DNA from: Mycoavidus cysteinexigens_B
GTDB taxonomy: Bacteria > Pseudomonadota > Gammaproteobacteria > Burkholderiales > Burkholderiaceae
Assembly (NCBI GenBank): GCA_031963465.1
Contig: JASSUG010000005.1
Span: 62,001 to 126,000, forward strand
Length of the DNA stretch: 64,000 bases
Direction: 5' to 3'
The position numbers were made by a program, and so were the translations under genes. This document shows positions 35,901 through 50,900 of this stretch, in pieces; position 1 is the stretch's first letter, and every line of letters begins with the position of its first letter. The notes beneath the pieces are model-generated. The model was not told the origin of the DNA, did not search any database, and saw only the letters and a list, made by a program, of their open reading frames with translations.

Positions 35901-38900
35901 TAACCTACTGTCTCCGGCCTAACCCCTGCTTGTTGCAGTGCAGCCTTGATAAGATCCGCTTGCGCTCGCGGGTTCGGCGCCGTCAGCGAATTGGCCCGCC
36001 CACCATGGTTGGTTGCAGCACCCTTGATCAGGCCGTAAATATGGTCTCCATCTCGCTCGGCTGCCGACAGCGGTTTGAGGAACACCATGCCAACACCCTC
36101 CCCGCGCACATAGCCATCGGCTTGGGCAGAGAAGGTTTTACAGCGTCCGTCCGGGCTCAGCATGCCCGCCTGGGCAAAACTCTCGTGCATCTCCAGCGAC
36201 AGCAGCGTGTTGACCCCACCCACCACCGCCTGAGCACACTGGCCGCTCCGTAGCAACTCCAGCGCACGGTGCACCGCGACCAGCGAACTCGAGCACGCCG
36301 TATCGATCGGTTCACTTGGACCATGCCAGTTCAACCAGTAGCTCATCCGATTCGGTCCCATCGACCCCGCCAGTCCCACCGCGCTGTACCCTGCTACCGT
36401 CTCCCCCGCCTGGACCAGCAAAGTCCCATAACCGCTAGCGACAGTCCCCACCAACAGTGCTGTCGCGCTGCCCGACAGACTCTGCACCGAGTAACCTGCG
36501 TCCTCAATCACCCGGTACACATACAGCATCAGAAGCCGCTGCTGCGGATCCATAGCTTGCGCTTCGGTGGGCGAAATATTAAAAAATAGAGGATCAAATT
36601 CTTCTATATTCTCGATCACGCCTGCATGGCAAATCGCCGGCGCCAACTCACGGTCCCAGCGGTTGGCTGGCAACACCCCAATGCTGTCTCGCTCCGCCAG
36701 CAGGTTGGCCCACAAGCCATCAATATCCTCCGCTTGCGGGAAACAGCCACTCATCCCGATCACAGCGATCGGCTCATCCTTGATAAACTCGCGCCCACCC
36801 ACATCACCCCTCAGCGTTGCCGCTGCAATAATGCGTCCCCGCCGGCGCCGAGAAATAGGCAGAAACGATGAGGGAACGGCGCCGCCATCTGGGCAGATTG
36901 GTGCTGTCACCGTTGCCGCAAACACAGACGCTAGTTGCGCTTGGTATTCCCTCGCCAGATAAGCAGCCAGCGTTGCAATCGTCGAATACTCGAAGAATAT
37001 TGTTGGACTCAAAGTCAAACTATACTTCTGGTTCAATGCATTGCCCAATCCCGTTAGCGTGATCGAATCAAAACCAAACTCGCTGAGCGGTAGATCTCGC
37101 TCCAGTTCCCCTCGCGCAATCTTCAGTTGCGCCGAGATCAGCCCCGTCAACGCATACTCTATTTGCGACTGCAACTCACCAGCCGTGCTCAGGCCAGTGT
37201 CCAAAACCACTGCCACACGCTCGCTTGCGTCTGGTGCTTGCACCATGGCTTGACCCGGCACCACGACGGTACGCATCGGGCTGAGGTGCGGTGGTGCGAC
37301 CTGGCGCGGCTGATGCACCACGCCATTGCTGACAGCCATCACGATCTGCTGGCCTAGCTCGTGCGCCGCTTCGGCGGGAAAGGTGATAGCCTCGAAGCCC
37401 TCCACCGCCAGCACCTGCCGCCACATTGACGGAGTCAACCCGGGTGTGCCCGCGATCCGTAACGCACGATCCTCGGCTAACCACCAGCCATCCAATAGCC
37501 CAAACGTCAAGTGAGCAAACAGGCCCGTTTCAGTCAGTTCGTTGAGCAATAGCAAGCCGTTGCCCTTAAGCAGAGCCTTGGCATGACGCACCGTACGGCG
37601 AATATCGTGTGTGGCGTGGAGTACATTCGCAGCTACCACCACGTCGTAGTGCCCCAGCGCGAAGTTCTGCGTCATTGGGTCAAGCTCGATGTCCAGCCGT
37701 TGCGTATGCAAATACGACACCTGCGGTGCATAGTGCTGCTGCGCATGCAGCAGAAATGCCGCCGACATGTCCGTATAACAATATTGCGAAATCTGCGATG
37801 CAAACGGTGTCAACTGAGCAAATACCGCCGCACTGGTGCCGCCAGTGCCCGCACCAATCTCCAGGATGCGTATGGTTGCCTGTGGATCGGCTTGCAGGCG
37901 CGCTTGCACATACGCGATGAGCCGCTCGGTGAGCACCATATTAAAGTAGTCTGCTACGGGATGATTGCGGTAAACGCCCTCTACCCGATCTAGCCGCCCT
38001 TGCGGAAATAGCACTTCGGTCGCCGCGATCTCTCCGCGCAGAACGGCGGGCAAAACCCGCAGCGTGGCATCCACCAATTGGACCTGAGCCCGCAGCGCCG
38101 GCTTGTCTTGCGCGGCGACACAGTACGCATCCCATTGCGCCCACATTGCTGCAGGCTCGCCCGGTGTCTGCGCAAGCAGACCGCGGGCTTCCAACAGGCG
38201 CAGGCTGTGTGCGTGCCATTGTACATACTGCTCTGACAGGCACGCATCTGCTGCGAGCCATCCTAGAGTTGCCAATTGAGTCCGCAGCAACGGGGCGAGC
38301 CGTGCTTCGAGATTCGCGATATCCTGCGCCGCTCCCACCGGTTGCGTGACTTGCGCCACCTGCGGTAACGCCATAGATGGCGCAACGGGCATCGCCATCA
38401 CCATCTCATACGCCTCGATTCCCAACTCCTCGGCCACCCCCGCTCGTGTCGTTTTCACAAACCCGAGTTGATCCACTGGGCCTGCCAGCAACTGCTCTAG
38501 CACTGCCATCGCCTCGGGCAGCTCAATCGAGCCAACGCCCATCTGCGCCATGCGTTCGCGGTAGGGTGCTGAGGCCACTATCCCGACGCTGCCCCAATAG
38601 CCCCAGTGCATCACTTTCACCGGGTAAGGTTGGCTGCGCAAGCCCTGCGCAAAGGCATCCGCAAAGCAGCATCCCGCCGCATAGTTGCTTTGCCCTGGCG
38701 CCTTCATAAAACTCTGGATCGATGAGAAAAAAACCAGCCAGTCCAACTTCTCCTGGCCGAACACCTCTGTCAGGTGTTCCGTGGTGGCGGCCTTGGCCAA
38801 CCACGCCGCCTCGAAAGTCGCTTCGTCCATCTGCGCTAGGCTCCGGTCAGCCAGCACAACCGCTGCATGCACCACACCGTGGATTGTGCCGAAACGTTGC

Positions 38901-41900
38901 CGGATCACTTTATGCGCTAACGCCAGGGCCTCTCGATCGGTCGCGTCCACCTGCAGATAGAACGGCGTTGGACCAAATGCCCCAAGCCGGGCGCATTGTT
39001 GCGCAATCGTTGTATCCTCAGCTCGCCGGCCCAACCACACCAGTTGAGCTCGGTAATGTTGAATCAAATATTCACTCAAAGCCACTCCTAAGCCACCCGC
39101 TCCTCCCAGGATCACGTACACCCCGCCCGTGCGGTAGGCTGATCTCATAGCTGTAGGCAGCGTGCACGGCACGAGTCGTTGCCGGTATCCCTGCCCATGC
39201 CGATACGTTCGTGCATCGCCCCGGCCATCGGCCGGCTGCCCTAGCAACCATACTAAAGGCACATCCTCGTGTGCCGGCACATCGAGCAGCCGTACCCGCC
39301 AGTGCCCATACTCCTTGGCCAGTGAGCCAATCAACCCATGTACACTCGCTGCTATGGCATCGATCGCCTCACCCGGCCACACCGCCTGCGCTTGCTGCGT
39401 CACCACCGTCAGCCCCAGTGACTGTGTGCCGTAATCCAGCGCCAACAGCGCTTTGATCAACTTGAATCCCTGCTGCGTCCCCAACGCGTCGGCTGGCGGC
39501 ACCCACCAGACCAGATGATCCAGCGGAGAATCACTGCGCAAGTGTTCGATCAACGCTTCCACGCTCTCCGCTCCCGTCAACACAATCCGTTGCGCTTGTG
39601 GGTAATGCGTCAGCCAAGCCGATTGCGTGGACTCGGGGTTACCCATCAACGCAATTCGCTGCTGAGGCAGAGGCCAGGCTTCTCCTGTCTCATCCATCGC
39701 TTCCCACACTGGCGTCAACGTTAACTCGCCCACCAAGACCGATGCAGGTAAAGCAAGCTGTGTTGGCAACTTATGAAGGGCAGTCACCTCATAGTCGACT
39801 GTTTCATCCAGAGATCGTGTACTAAAACCGCTTAAGCGCAGTGCCACCCGCCCACTAGCATCGACGATGTCGATGTCGAACTTACGGATTGCCGCGCTGT
39901 CGCCCGTACCCGGGCGCACCACCGCCCACGCCGACATCGGCATCTCACTCCATTGCCTCACCTGCACCACTGCGAATGGTAATGCCAGAGTTACATCAGT
40001 CGAGCCTTGCACTAACCCCACGCTTGCCTGCAGAGCCCCGTCTAGCACATTCGGCGCCCACGCATATCCGGCTGGCGCCTCTGCAACCAAGCGCAAGGCG
40101 CCCACCGCCACATGATTGCCTACCCGCAATTCGTTTAGAACCTGGAAGCTCGGACCGTAACCTAACCCCAATTGCGCGAACTGCGCATAACACGCCTCAC
40201 CCGTCAACGTCTGCTCACATTGGCCTAGCACTGCCTCCAAATCGACCCACGGCGCTTCCCCCACTTCCGTCAGCCTAGCCCAACCTTGGCTGTACACAAC
40301 AGCCTCGTCCTCGCTACCACTGTAAATCTCAAAGCCAATACGGCCATCTTCCTGCATCTCCAGACCAATATGCACTTCCTGCGGTTGCGCCACCACCAGC
40401 GGGCGCAGCCACATCACCTCCTCCAGCAATACCGATAGCCCCGCTTTGCCACCCTGATCATCGCAGGCCAACACCGCTGCCGCCCGTGCCCACTCCAGTT
40501 GGGCAGCTCCAGGCATCACGCGCTCACCTTGCACCATATGGTCGCGCAAGAAAAATTCCTCGCCCGTGAGCGTTGTACTAAAGCGTTGTTGACTTAAAGA
40601 TGACGTGTTCCGGTGGACCAGCGGATGCAACTGACGTTCTGGCCCATGCTGCACGACCCTCGCCGGTGCCCAGTACCGCTCCTTAGCAAAGGGATAGGTC
40701 GGTAGACTCACCCGCTTTGGCTTCACCGCACCGTATAACCGCTCCCACGCGACTTCCACCCCCTGGACCCACATTTGTGCCAGTTTGCCAAGCTCGCCGC
40801 TGGCCAGCCACCCATCGACTATATTGTGTAAAGCAGTGTCGCCGCGAAACAGCGCTAACGTTTGTTGGTTATTTTTAAGCTCGCCTTGGTAACTGTCTGC
40901 TTGACTCGCGTCGCCACGCAGGTAGCGTGAGAGCTGCTCTTGCAGTGCGTCGCCACTCTCCACGACTAACGCCAAGCGAACCCCCAGCGCCTCGCGTCCG
41001 ATCTGAAGCGTATAGGCTAGATCAGTCAGGTTAAACTCATCATGACACTTCAGATATGCTAGCAACTGCTGCGCTTGGTGCCGCAGCCGTTCCTCGCTCC
41101 TGGCCGATAGCACCACCACTACCGCCAGTCCATTCAGCGCCGGGGCCCTCTGGGGCCCAACGTACTCCTCAACAATGAGATGCGCATTTGAGCCTCCCGC
41201 ACCGAACGATGAGATTCCAGCAAGTCGAGGGTATTCTCGCTCCTGGCCATCTAGATTGAGTACGGGCCTTGGCCATGCGCTCAACTCCTGCTGCACCCTA
41301 AACGGCGTGTGCTCAAACATAATATGCGGATTCAGCGTTTCGCTGTGCAGGCTTTTAACCAACTGGCCATGCTGCATCTGCAGTAGAACCTTGCTGAGTC
41401 CCGCCATTCCCGCTGCACTCTCACAATGGCCTATGTTCGATTTCACTGAGCCGATCACACAGTACTGCCGGTCCTGTGTACCAGCACCAAACGCGTTGCT
41501 TAAGCCGGTGATTTCAATCGGATCCCCCAGCGCTGTGCCAGTACCGTGCGCTTCCACATAGCTAATTGCCCGTGGATGCACCCCTGATTCTCGCAATGCC
41601 TGCCCGATCACCTCGGTTTGCGCATTTGGATTGGGCACCGTATAGCCATTTGTTTTGCCACCATGATTGATCGCGCTGCCCTTGATCACGCCATAGATAT
41701 GATCGTTGTCCGTGATCGCTTGCGCCAGCGGCTTAAGCACCACCGCACCCACGCCTTCGCCGGGCACATAACCATCCCCACCGGCGCCGAAACTAGTGCA
41801 GCGCCCTTCGCTTGATATGAACTGTCCCTGCGACAGCATCAGATATTTGTTCGGATGCACCGTCACATTCACACCGCCAGCTAACGCCACTGCACAACCA

Positions 41901-44900
41901 CCACGCTGCAGGCTCTGACACGCCAGGTGAATCGCTGTCAGCGAGGACGAGCACATGGTATCGATGCTCAGGCTCGGACCATGAAAATTGCAGTAGTACG
42001 AGACACGATTAGCGATCGAGGCCGCACTGGCTGACAACGCCATCCCTTGTGCCTGGGCACCGTACAATTGGTATTCTTCGTACATTACGCCGACAAAAAC
42101 CCCGACCGCGCCTGCTCGCTCTAGGGCACCAGTCTGCACACCTAAGCTCGCCCGAATATAGCCCGCATCCTCGATCGCGCTGTAGACGCACTGCAGAAAC
42201 AGACGCTCCTGTGGATCCATCATTTCCGCCTCACGGGGCGCAATTCCGAAAAACAGCGGATCAAATTCGTCCACACCATCGATAAATCCACCCCATTTAC
42301 TGTAGCTCTTGCCTAGTTGGCCTTTCTGGGGATCAAAGTAATCCCGCCAATCCCAGCGTTCAAGCGGAATCTCGGTGATACAGTCCAGCCCTTGCACCAG
42401 ATTGTTCCAGTATGCTTCCAAGGTGTTAGCCTGTGGATAGCGGCCACTTAGACCAATGATCGCGATCTCGAGCGCGCCACTCTCTTTATTTTGGGGCTGC
42501 TCTTGAGGTCCTTCAAAGTGGCGCCGCAGGCGCCTGCTGGTACGGCTAACGGAAGGGGTAGACGGGGCCGGCAAAGTCGCAGCAAAAAGGGGTTGGCTCT
42601 CTCGCTTGAGCAACGCCACAAGTTGTTTGTGGTGGTGCTGCAGAAAATACTGCGTCAAAGCGGCAATACTCTGATATTCGAAGAACAGCGTCTTTGAAAG
42701 CGAACCGAACACCTGTTCTAGATCAACGGTTAAGGCAACGGCCAGCACCGAGTCAATCCCGTATTGCTCTAGTGATGCGTAAGCATCGATGCGCTGAGCC
42801 GGCAGTTTCAGACTCTTGGCTAAAAGACGTGTCAGATAGTGCTGCGCGAGCTCAGTCAACTCAGGGTCTGGCAGCACAGGGATGGAAAAGCGCTGCGGCA
42901 TGGATACCGCACTTACACGCTGCATGCATTGCCGCACACGGGCTGCGTCACCATACCCTACTACTACGTGCGCCGCGTTCTGAGCCAGCGCTTGACACAA
43001 GATCTTCACACCAGCATTGCTAGGCAGCAGCTCGAGCCCAGTTTCCCGCCGCAGCCGTTCTTGGGCGCTTGCCTCCAGTTGCATACCGCCTTCGGCCCAC
43101 AGCGGCCAACTCACCGATACCGTACGGCCACGGCGCTGACCCTGCGCCACTAGGCCCGCCCGGTACTGCGCATACGCATCCAGAAAACCATTGCCGGCCG
43201 CATAATCTGCCTGCCCCACGTTGCCCAATACGCTAGCCAGCGACGAGCACAGCACTAACCAATCCAGTGCAACTTCTCGTGTCGCCTCATCCAGCGCTAT
43301 CAGACCCGCCACCTTCGGCGCCAGCACCTGCTGCAGGGTCTCACCGGTCTTTTGCGCCAGCAAGCCGTCGTGCAACACCCCCGCGCTATGGATGACACCG
43401 TTCAATTGCCCATACTGCGCCACGATTTCCGCCACTAAAGTGGTCACTGCCATCGCGTCGCTCGCGTCCACTGTACGGTACACGACCCGCGCGCCCATCG
43501 TCTGTAAAGCTTCTAGTGCTCGCTCCTGGATTGGCTTTAACGCACCGCGCCCGGCCAACACCAGCACCGGGTCGCGTATCTGCTGCGCGATCGCTCGCGC
43601 GAATACTTGCCCCAGTCCACCCAACCCTCCTGTGATGAGGTAGACACCCTCATCACGCCACGGCAGCGTCATCTCTTCGCGTGCCCATGACGCAAAACCT
43701 AAGACCTCTCGTTGTCCTTCGACATAGCGCACTATCGGCGCGGGAGACTCCGCCTCGGCGCGCAGCTGTTGCGTCAATATCGGCATCGATATCTCCGCTG
43801 CCACCGCCACCACCTGGCTCACCAACAACGGATATTCCTGCTGTGCGCTACGCAGCAACCCACCCAGCCCTTGCAACACGGCGCCTTCGCTTTCGCTAGG
43901 AACAACCAGTTGTAACAACAGCGCTTCACCCGGATGGGCGGCCACCTCTTGCTGTATCCATGCAAGCAAATGCACCGCATACGCTGTATAGCGCTGCGCT
44001 AGCGTGCCCGTTTCCATCAACCGCACGCACTGCGCTGCCGGTATCGCGGCCGCGAATTCGGTGACTGTCTTTGGATCCTCCTTACCTACCTCGCACAATA
44101 CAATCCCATGTATCCCATAATTCGGTGCTATCTCCGCCCGTGTCAAGGCCTGCGCCGTCCAGTGCGGCGCCAACAAAACGGTCTGCGGCACTGCCGCCGC
44201 GTGCTCAGTAGCCACCTTATGCAAAGATCGTGTACTGAAACCGCTTAAGCACAGAGCCACCCGCCCATTGGCATCGACGATGTGAATGTCGAGCTTACGG
44301 CTTCCAGCGCTATCGCCCGCTCCTGGTCGCACCACCGCCCACGCTTGCGTCGGCATCTCACCCCAGTGCCTTACTTGCGCCACCGCAAACGGCAACGCCA
44401 GAGGTGAGCCAGGCGCCTCTGGCGTCAGTCCTACGCTTGCTTGCAATGCGCCGTCTAGCAGATTCGGCGCCCACTCATATCCAATCGCGACCTCACCCGG
44501 TAAAGTCAAGGCGCCCACTGCCATTTGATCACCTACCCGCAATTCGTTTAGAATCTGGAAACTCGGACCGTACCCCAACCCTAATTGGGTGAAACGCGCA
44601 TAACAGGCCTCACCCGTCAAGATCTGCCCACATTGCTCTCGCACCGCGACCAGATCGACCTGCGGCACCTCACCCGCCTCTGCTAGCTGCGCCCAACCCT
44701 GGCTATACACCACCGTCTCGTCCCCGCTGCCGCTGTAGAGTTCGAAACTAATATGGCCATCTTCCTGCCTTTCTAGACTAATATGCACTTCCCGCGGCTG
44801 TGCGACCACCAAAGGACGCAACCATGTTACATCCTGCAAGAGAATCGGTAACCCCGCTGCGCCGCCCTCGCCATCACTAGCTAGCATTACTGCCGCTCGC

Positions 44901-47900
44901 GCCCACTCCAGTTGAGCCACCCCCGGTACAACCCGCTCGCCTTGTACCACGTGATCACGCAAGAAAAATTCTTCGCCCGTGAGGGTTGTACTAAAACGCT
45001 GCTCACTCAAAGACGAAGTGTTCCGGTGGACCAGCGGATGCAGCTGAAATTCTGCGCCACTCTGTACTACCGTTTGCGGTACCCAATACCGCTCCTTAAC
45101 GAAGGGATACGTCGGAAGATTCATCCTCTGTGGCTTTGCTTCGCTATATAACTGCTCCCACGATAGCTCATAGCCTTGGCAATACATAGCAGCCAGCGCA
45201 TAGAGCGCATCTTGCACTGTGCTGACGTCGTGGTCCCACTGTACTGACGCTTGTTTCAGCAATTTTTCACCGTAACTGAACAACGCCTTCTGCGTTTCAA
45301 ATTCCCGACCCACTTGCCCCCGGAACAGATTCACCCGCTTCTCCTGACCCAGCCCCTGCTGCAGCATATAAATCGCATCGTCCCGGTCCTGAATGACGAC
45401 CGCACAACGATGCGTAAAATGTTGCCGCCCTGTAAGCAGCGTATAACTCATCGCACGCAATCGCATACCATCCATCGGCTGCGCTTTAAGTACTGCCAAT
45501 AGATCTTCTATCCTTTCCCGCAGCGCCGCGTCTGTCTTTGCCGACAACGCAAGCAGGTGGTACAGGTTCTGTGGCAGCTGATCTGCATTGACCGTCTCAG
45601 ATTCATAGCTTTGCACCACCATGTGTGCATTCGTGCCGCTCATACCGAACGCACTGACCGCCCCCAATCTGGGCCGATCGGTGCGCACTGGCCAGGGCTT
45701 TGCTACCTTATTGACATAAAACGGACTGCTTTCCCACGAAATGTAATCACTCTCCTCGACACAGTGCAAACTCGGTGGGATCACCCCATGGCGCAGCGCC
45801 TGCACCAGACTTACCAAGCTAACCAGGCCCGAGGCCGCCAGCGTGTGTCCCAGATTGGTTTTAGTGGACGTTAGTGCGCAATACCCGCGCTTTTCGGTAT
45901 ACAGTTTAAAAGCATCAGCCAACGCATTAATTTCGATCGGATCGCCCAACGCAGTGCCGGTTCCGTGCGCTACGATATAGTCCAGTTCGCTAGGATTGAT
46001 TCGAAAGCGTTCGTAAACCGTCTGCAATAGGTGCGTCTGTGCAACTCCGCTAGGCGCTGTAATACCTTGGGTCTTACCGTCATAGTTGATACCACTACCC
46101 GTAATCACGGCGTAAATCGGATCGCCGTCGGCTTGCGCTTGCGATAAACGCTTTAAGACAACCGCCACGACCGCCTCACCCGGCACCATCCCGTCAGCGC
46201 GTCGATCGAACGCATAGCACTTGCCCTGTGGCGAGAGCATGCCCAGTTGTCCCATCGTGATCAAGAAAGTGGGCGTCAGTAATAGGTTGACGGCTGCAGC
46301 GATGGCCGTACTGCACTCGCCGCTATGCAAACTCTGGCACGCTTGATGGACCGCCACTAGCCCTGACGAGCAGGCAGTGTTGATCGCCATCGCCGGCCCC
46401 CGCAGATCCAGTGCATAAGCCAAACGGGCTGCCAGAATTCCGTCGTGGTTCGAGGTACCCGTAGCCTGCTGCCCTACCAGCAATTGGTAATCGCCCTGCT
46501 CCACGCCCACGAACATCCCGATGGTGTGCCGCCGCAGATGAATATGACCGTAGCCGGCGTCTTCCAGCGCTCGCCACGCCTCTTGTAGCAGCAAACGCTG
46601 GCGCGGATCCATCATTTCAGCCTCACGCGGAGAGATCTCAAAAAACAGCGGATCGAATTCATCGACGCCTGGCATAACCCCCAGCCATTTACCTGGGGTC
46701 TTATCTGGACCTTGTTGCGGGTCGCCGTAGCACTGCCGCCAATCAAACCGTTCTACTGGAATTTCTCGTATGACCTCTTGACCATCGCGCAGAATTTGCC
46801 AGAGTTCATTGACTGTACGAGCACCTGGAAAACGTCCACTCATCCCAATTATCGCGATTGGCTCAGTTTCGCCCCTTGCAGTTGGCTTAGCGGCCGAGTC
46901 AGGTAAGGGCAAGCGCGGAGTCTGAGGTAACGCTCGGCTCGGCATGATCGTGTCCAGCGCAGTCGCCACTCCGGCTTGGTAAAAGCTTTCCAGTTCAGCC
47001 CGATATGTCTTCAGTAGGTACGCGGCGACTTGTGCCAAACTCACATAGCTAAAGAACAGCGAAGGGGAAAGCAATAACCCATAATGTTTACTCAAACGCT
47101 GGGCAAACTCGGTGAGTCCAATCGAATCAAAACCGAATTCCACCAAATTTGTCTCTGGCTCAAGTGCTACGCGCGGCACCAGCAGCAACTGGTGCAAGTG
47201 CTCTGCCAGGTCCCATGCCACGCATTGCGATAAACTCAAGCCTTTGAGTTCGGCACGGTAGCCCTGACCCTGAGCGACTGCCTCAGGTTGTGCTGAGGCG
47301 CTGCTGCCACCGTCCAAGACCCGTGTCAACAAACGCTGCACCCCCTCGGGCTGGCCCACCATAATCAACGGCTGTACTGTCGGTTGACTCAGCAACCGCT
47401 CAAATAGTTCGCATCCCTCATTCGTCTCCAGTGCCCGCTGCCCGCTCGAGGTTAGATACAACCGCGTTTGTTGCGCGTCGCCCATCTGCATTCCACCATC
47501 ACGCCACAACGGCCAGCCGATCGCCACCGTCTTGCCCATCGCTATGCCCTGCTCGACCTGCCTTTGCCTAGCCCGTGCATAAGCCATCAGAAAGCGGTTG
47601 CCCAGCGCATAGCCACACGCGCCGAAGTCACCAAGAACCGCCGAGGAAGAGGAGAAATAGCACAGAAAATCCAGTGATTGATCCTGCAATACCGTGTCAA
47701 GTACCAAAGTGCCTTCAATTTTTGGCGCTAACTCTTGGCGGAACTGGGCGATATCTTGCTCCAAAAGGCTGTGCATCACAGTCACGCCAGCAGCATGAAT
47801 CACGCCGTCAATCCGCCCAAACCGCTCATGGCACTGCATTAGAACCGCACGCAAAGCGACGGCATCTGTCACATCAGCCCGTCCGTACAATACCTGAGCA

Positions 47901-50900
47901 CCCAGCGCCTCTAGTCTTTGGATCTGCTGCTGTTTGATCTCATCGAGGGCACTCCGCCCACTGAGCACAAGATTAGCGCCGTAGGTGCTAGCAAGATAGT
48001 CTGCCAGGGCTGCGCCCAGCCCACCGCAACCGCCGATAATCCAATACGTCCCCCCCTGTCTAAGGAGGATTGCATCTGAATTAATTGCTAAGGGATCGAT
48101 ACGACAAACATGACGTTGGCCATCGCGGTACAGCGCGCTTTGCATCGAGGCGCTCAGTTCTGCCCAGAGCCGTTCGCTCCAGGCGACCATATCAAGCTTA
48201 AGCGCTTTCTCGATGACCACTGTGATGCGAGTGTTAGGCATAATTAGGCCCAGCGAGCGCTCGATACCGAGCCACGATTCCAAGTAGGCGAGCGCCACGT
48301 CGTCTGCACTATACCCGGCTAACAATACCTTACGGCACGACAACGCGCCACGCCCAATCGCTTGCAGCAGGTGTACCACCGGGCTCACCTCTTTGATGAG
48401 TTCAGGCATCTCCAGCGGCCATAGATACAGCACCGCGTCTAGCGCCCCGTGGTCAGCTTGAATTTGGCGCAATACGGCGGCGTAAGATTCAGCAGGCGCC
48501 TGCGATGAGATACAGTAGCGTTGGGCATCTGCATCAGCGGCGAGTCCTACCTCGCCTTGCGCCACGAAGACCAACTTGGCCTGAGGCGCTTGTTGGGCGA
48601 GCCTCTCTACCAAAGTTTTTTGGTGTTTTGGATCGGATAGCAGGCACACCCAGATTTGGGCAGTTTGAGGGGTGACTGGTTCAAGCGCTTGCGTTTGCCA
48701 TGTTTCTGTGAAGGCCATTGGTGGGCTAGAGAGCAGCGCTTGGGCACTGGGTTTCTCGTTTAAGCCTTGAGCCTGCTGAGGCATGACCTCAACAGGTGTT
48801 ACCGCCACTGTCTGCGGTAGCCAATATCGCTCTTTGGCAAACGGATATGTCGGCAGGCTGATCCGCTTCGGCTTCACCGCGCCATAGAGCTGCTCCCAGT
48901 CCATTGCCAATCCTTGTGCCCAAAGTTGAGCCAGCTTATTAAGCTTACCCTTCGCGATCCATGCTTTGATCGCGCTTTGCAAATCTTCATCCAGCCGAAA
49001 CACCATTAAAGTGTCCTGCTCGCGTTTGACCTCCCCATAGTACGAGTCGTCCTGAACTGCCTCGCCACGTAAGTAGCATGAGAGCTGCTCCCGCAGTGCG
49101 CCGCCAGTATTCACGACCAATGCCAACCGAACACCCAGCGCCTCGCGCCCCACCTGGAGCGTATACGCCAAGTCGGCCAGATTCACCTCAGCCTGGCGCT
49201 CCAAATACGCCAACAACTGCTGTACCTGCTGCCGTAGCTGCGCCTCGTTTCTGGCCGATAGGACCACCACTACAGGTCCACTAAATACCGTCGCTGCCCT
49301 CTGTGGCGCCACATACTCCTCAACAATGACATGCGCATTGACCCCACCAAAACCAAACGAACTAACCCCGGCGCGGCGCGGCAATTCCTGCCCTTGCCGA
49401 TCCCGTAAGGCTTCCCAGGCTTGCGTTTGCTGCACCACATAGAACGGACTGCCGTCCAATGCAAGCAGTGGATTCAGTTCTTCGCAATGCAAGCTTTTGA
49501 TTAAGGTCCGATGCTGCATTTGCAACAGCACCTTGATCAGCCCTGCCACCCCTGCGGCCAGTTCTAGGTGCCCGATATTGCTCTTCACTGAGCCCAAGCC
49601 ACAATGCTGCGTGGGTTGATCTGAGGACAGTTCTGCAAAGGCGCTCTTCAGCCCTTGCACCTCAATCGGATCCCCTAACGCAGTACCTGTGCCATGCGCC
49701 TCAATATAGCTGATTGTTTCGGGTTCTACCCCGGCTTGTTGCAGTGCGGCTTTGATCAGATCCGCTTGGGCTCGCGGGTTTGGCGACGTCAGTGAATTGG
49801 CCCGCCCACCATGGTTGGTGGCACTGCCCTTGAGCAAACCATAAATATGGTCGCCGTCTTGCTCTGCCGCCGACAACGGTTTGAGAAAGAGCATGCCCAC
49901 CCCCTCGCCGCGCACATAGCCATCAGCTTGCGCCGAGAAAGCCTTGCAGCGTCCATCCGGGCTCAACATGCCGGCCTGGGTAAAACTTTCGTGCATGTCC
50001 ATTGACAACAGGGTATTGACCCCGCCTACCACCGCCTGTGCGCACTGCCCGCTGCGCAGCAATTCTAGCGCTCGATGCACCGCGACCAGCGAACTTGAGC
50101 AAGCCGTCTCGATAGGTTCACTCGGCCCATGCCAGTTCAACCAATAGCTCATCCGATTGGGTCCCATCGACCCGACCAGTCCCGCCGCGCTATAGCCGGC
50201 CACCGTCTGGCCCGCCTGCGCCAGCAAATTGCCATAACCGCTACCGGCGGCAGCCCCGACTAGCAGTGCCGTGGCACTGCCCGATAAGCTGTGCACCGAG
50301 TAGCCGGCATCCTCAATCACTCGGTACACAGACAGCATCAGCAGTCGCTGCTGTGGGTCCATCGCTTGCGCTTCGCGCGGCGAAATACCAAAAAAGAGCG
50401 GATCAAATTGGTCTATATTGTCGAGCACACCGGCATGGCAAATTGCCGGCGCTAAGCCACGCTCCCAGCGGTTGGCTGGCAATGACCCGATGCTGTTCCG
50501 CTCTGCCAATAGGTTAGCCCACAAGGCATCGATATCCTCTGCTTGCGGAAAACAGCCGCTCATGCCGATCACCGCGATCGGTTCGACCCGGCTCGGTCCG
50601 TCCTCACTCGCCTCACGCCTGAGCGGTGCCGCTGCCAGGCGTCCTCGTCGATGGCTAGGGGTGGATGCAAACGGCTGAGACAAAGCGCTGCCATTTGGAC
50701 GGATTGGCGTCGCCACGGTTGCGCTAAACACAGGCGCCAGCACCGCTTGGTATTCCCGCGCCAGATAGCCCGCCAGCGCTGCGATCGTCGCATACTCGAA
50801 GAATATCGTTGGACTTAAGGCTAAGCCGTACTTCTGGTGCAATCGGTTGCCGAACTCAGTCAGCGCGATCGAATCAAAGCCAAATTCGCTCAGCGCGGCA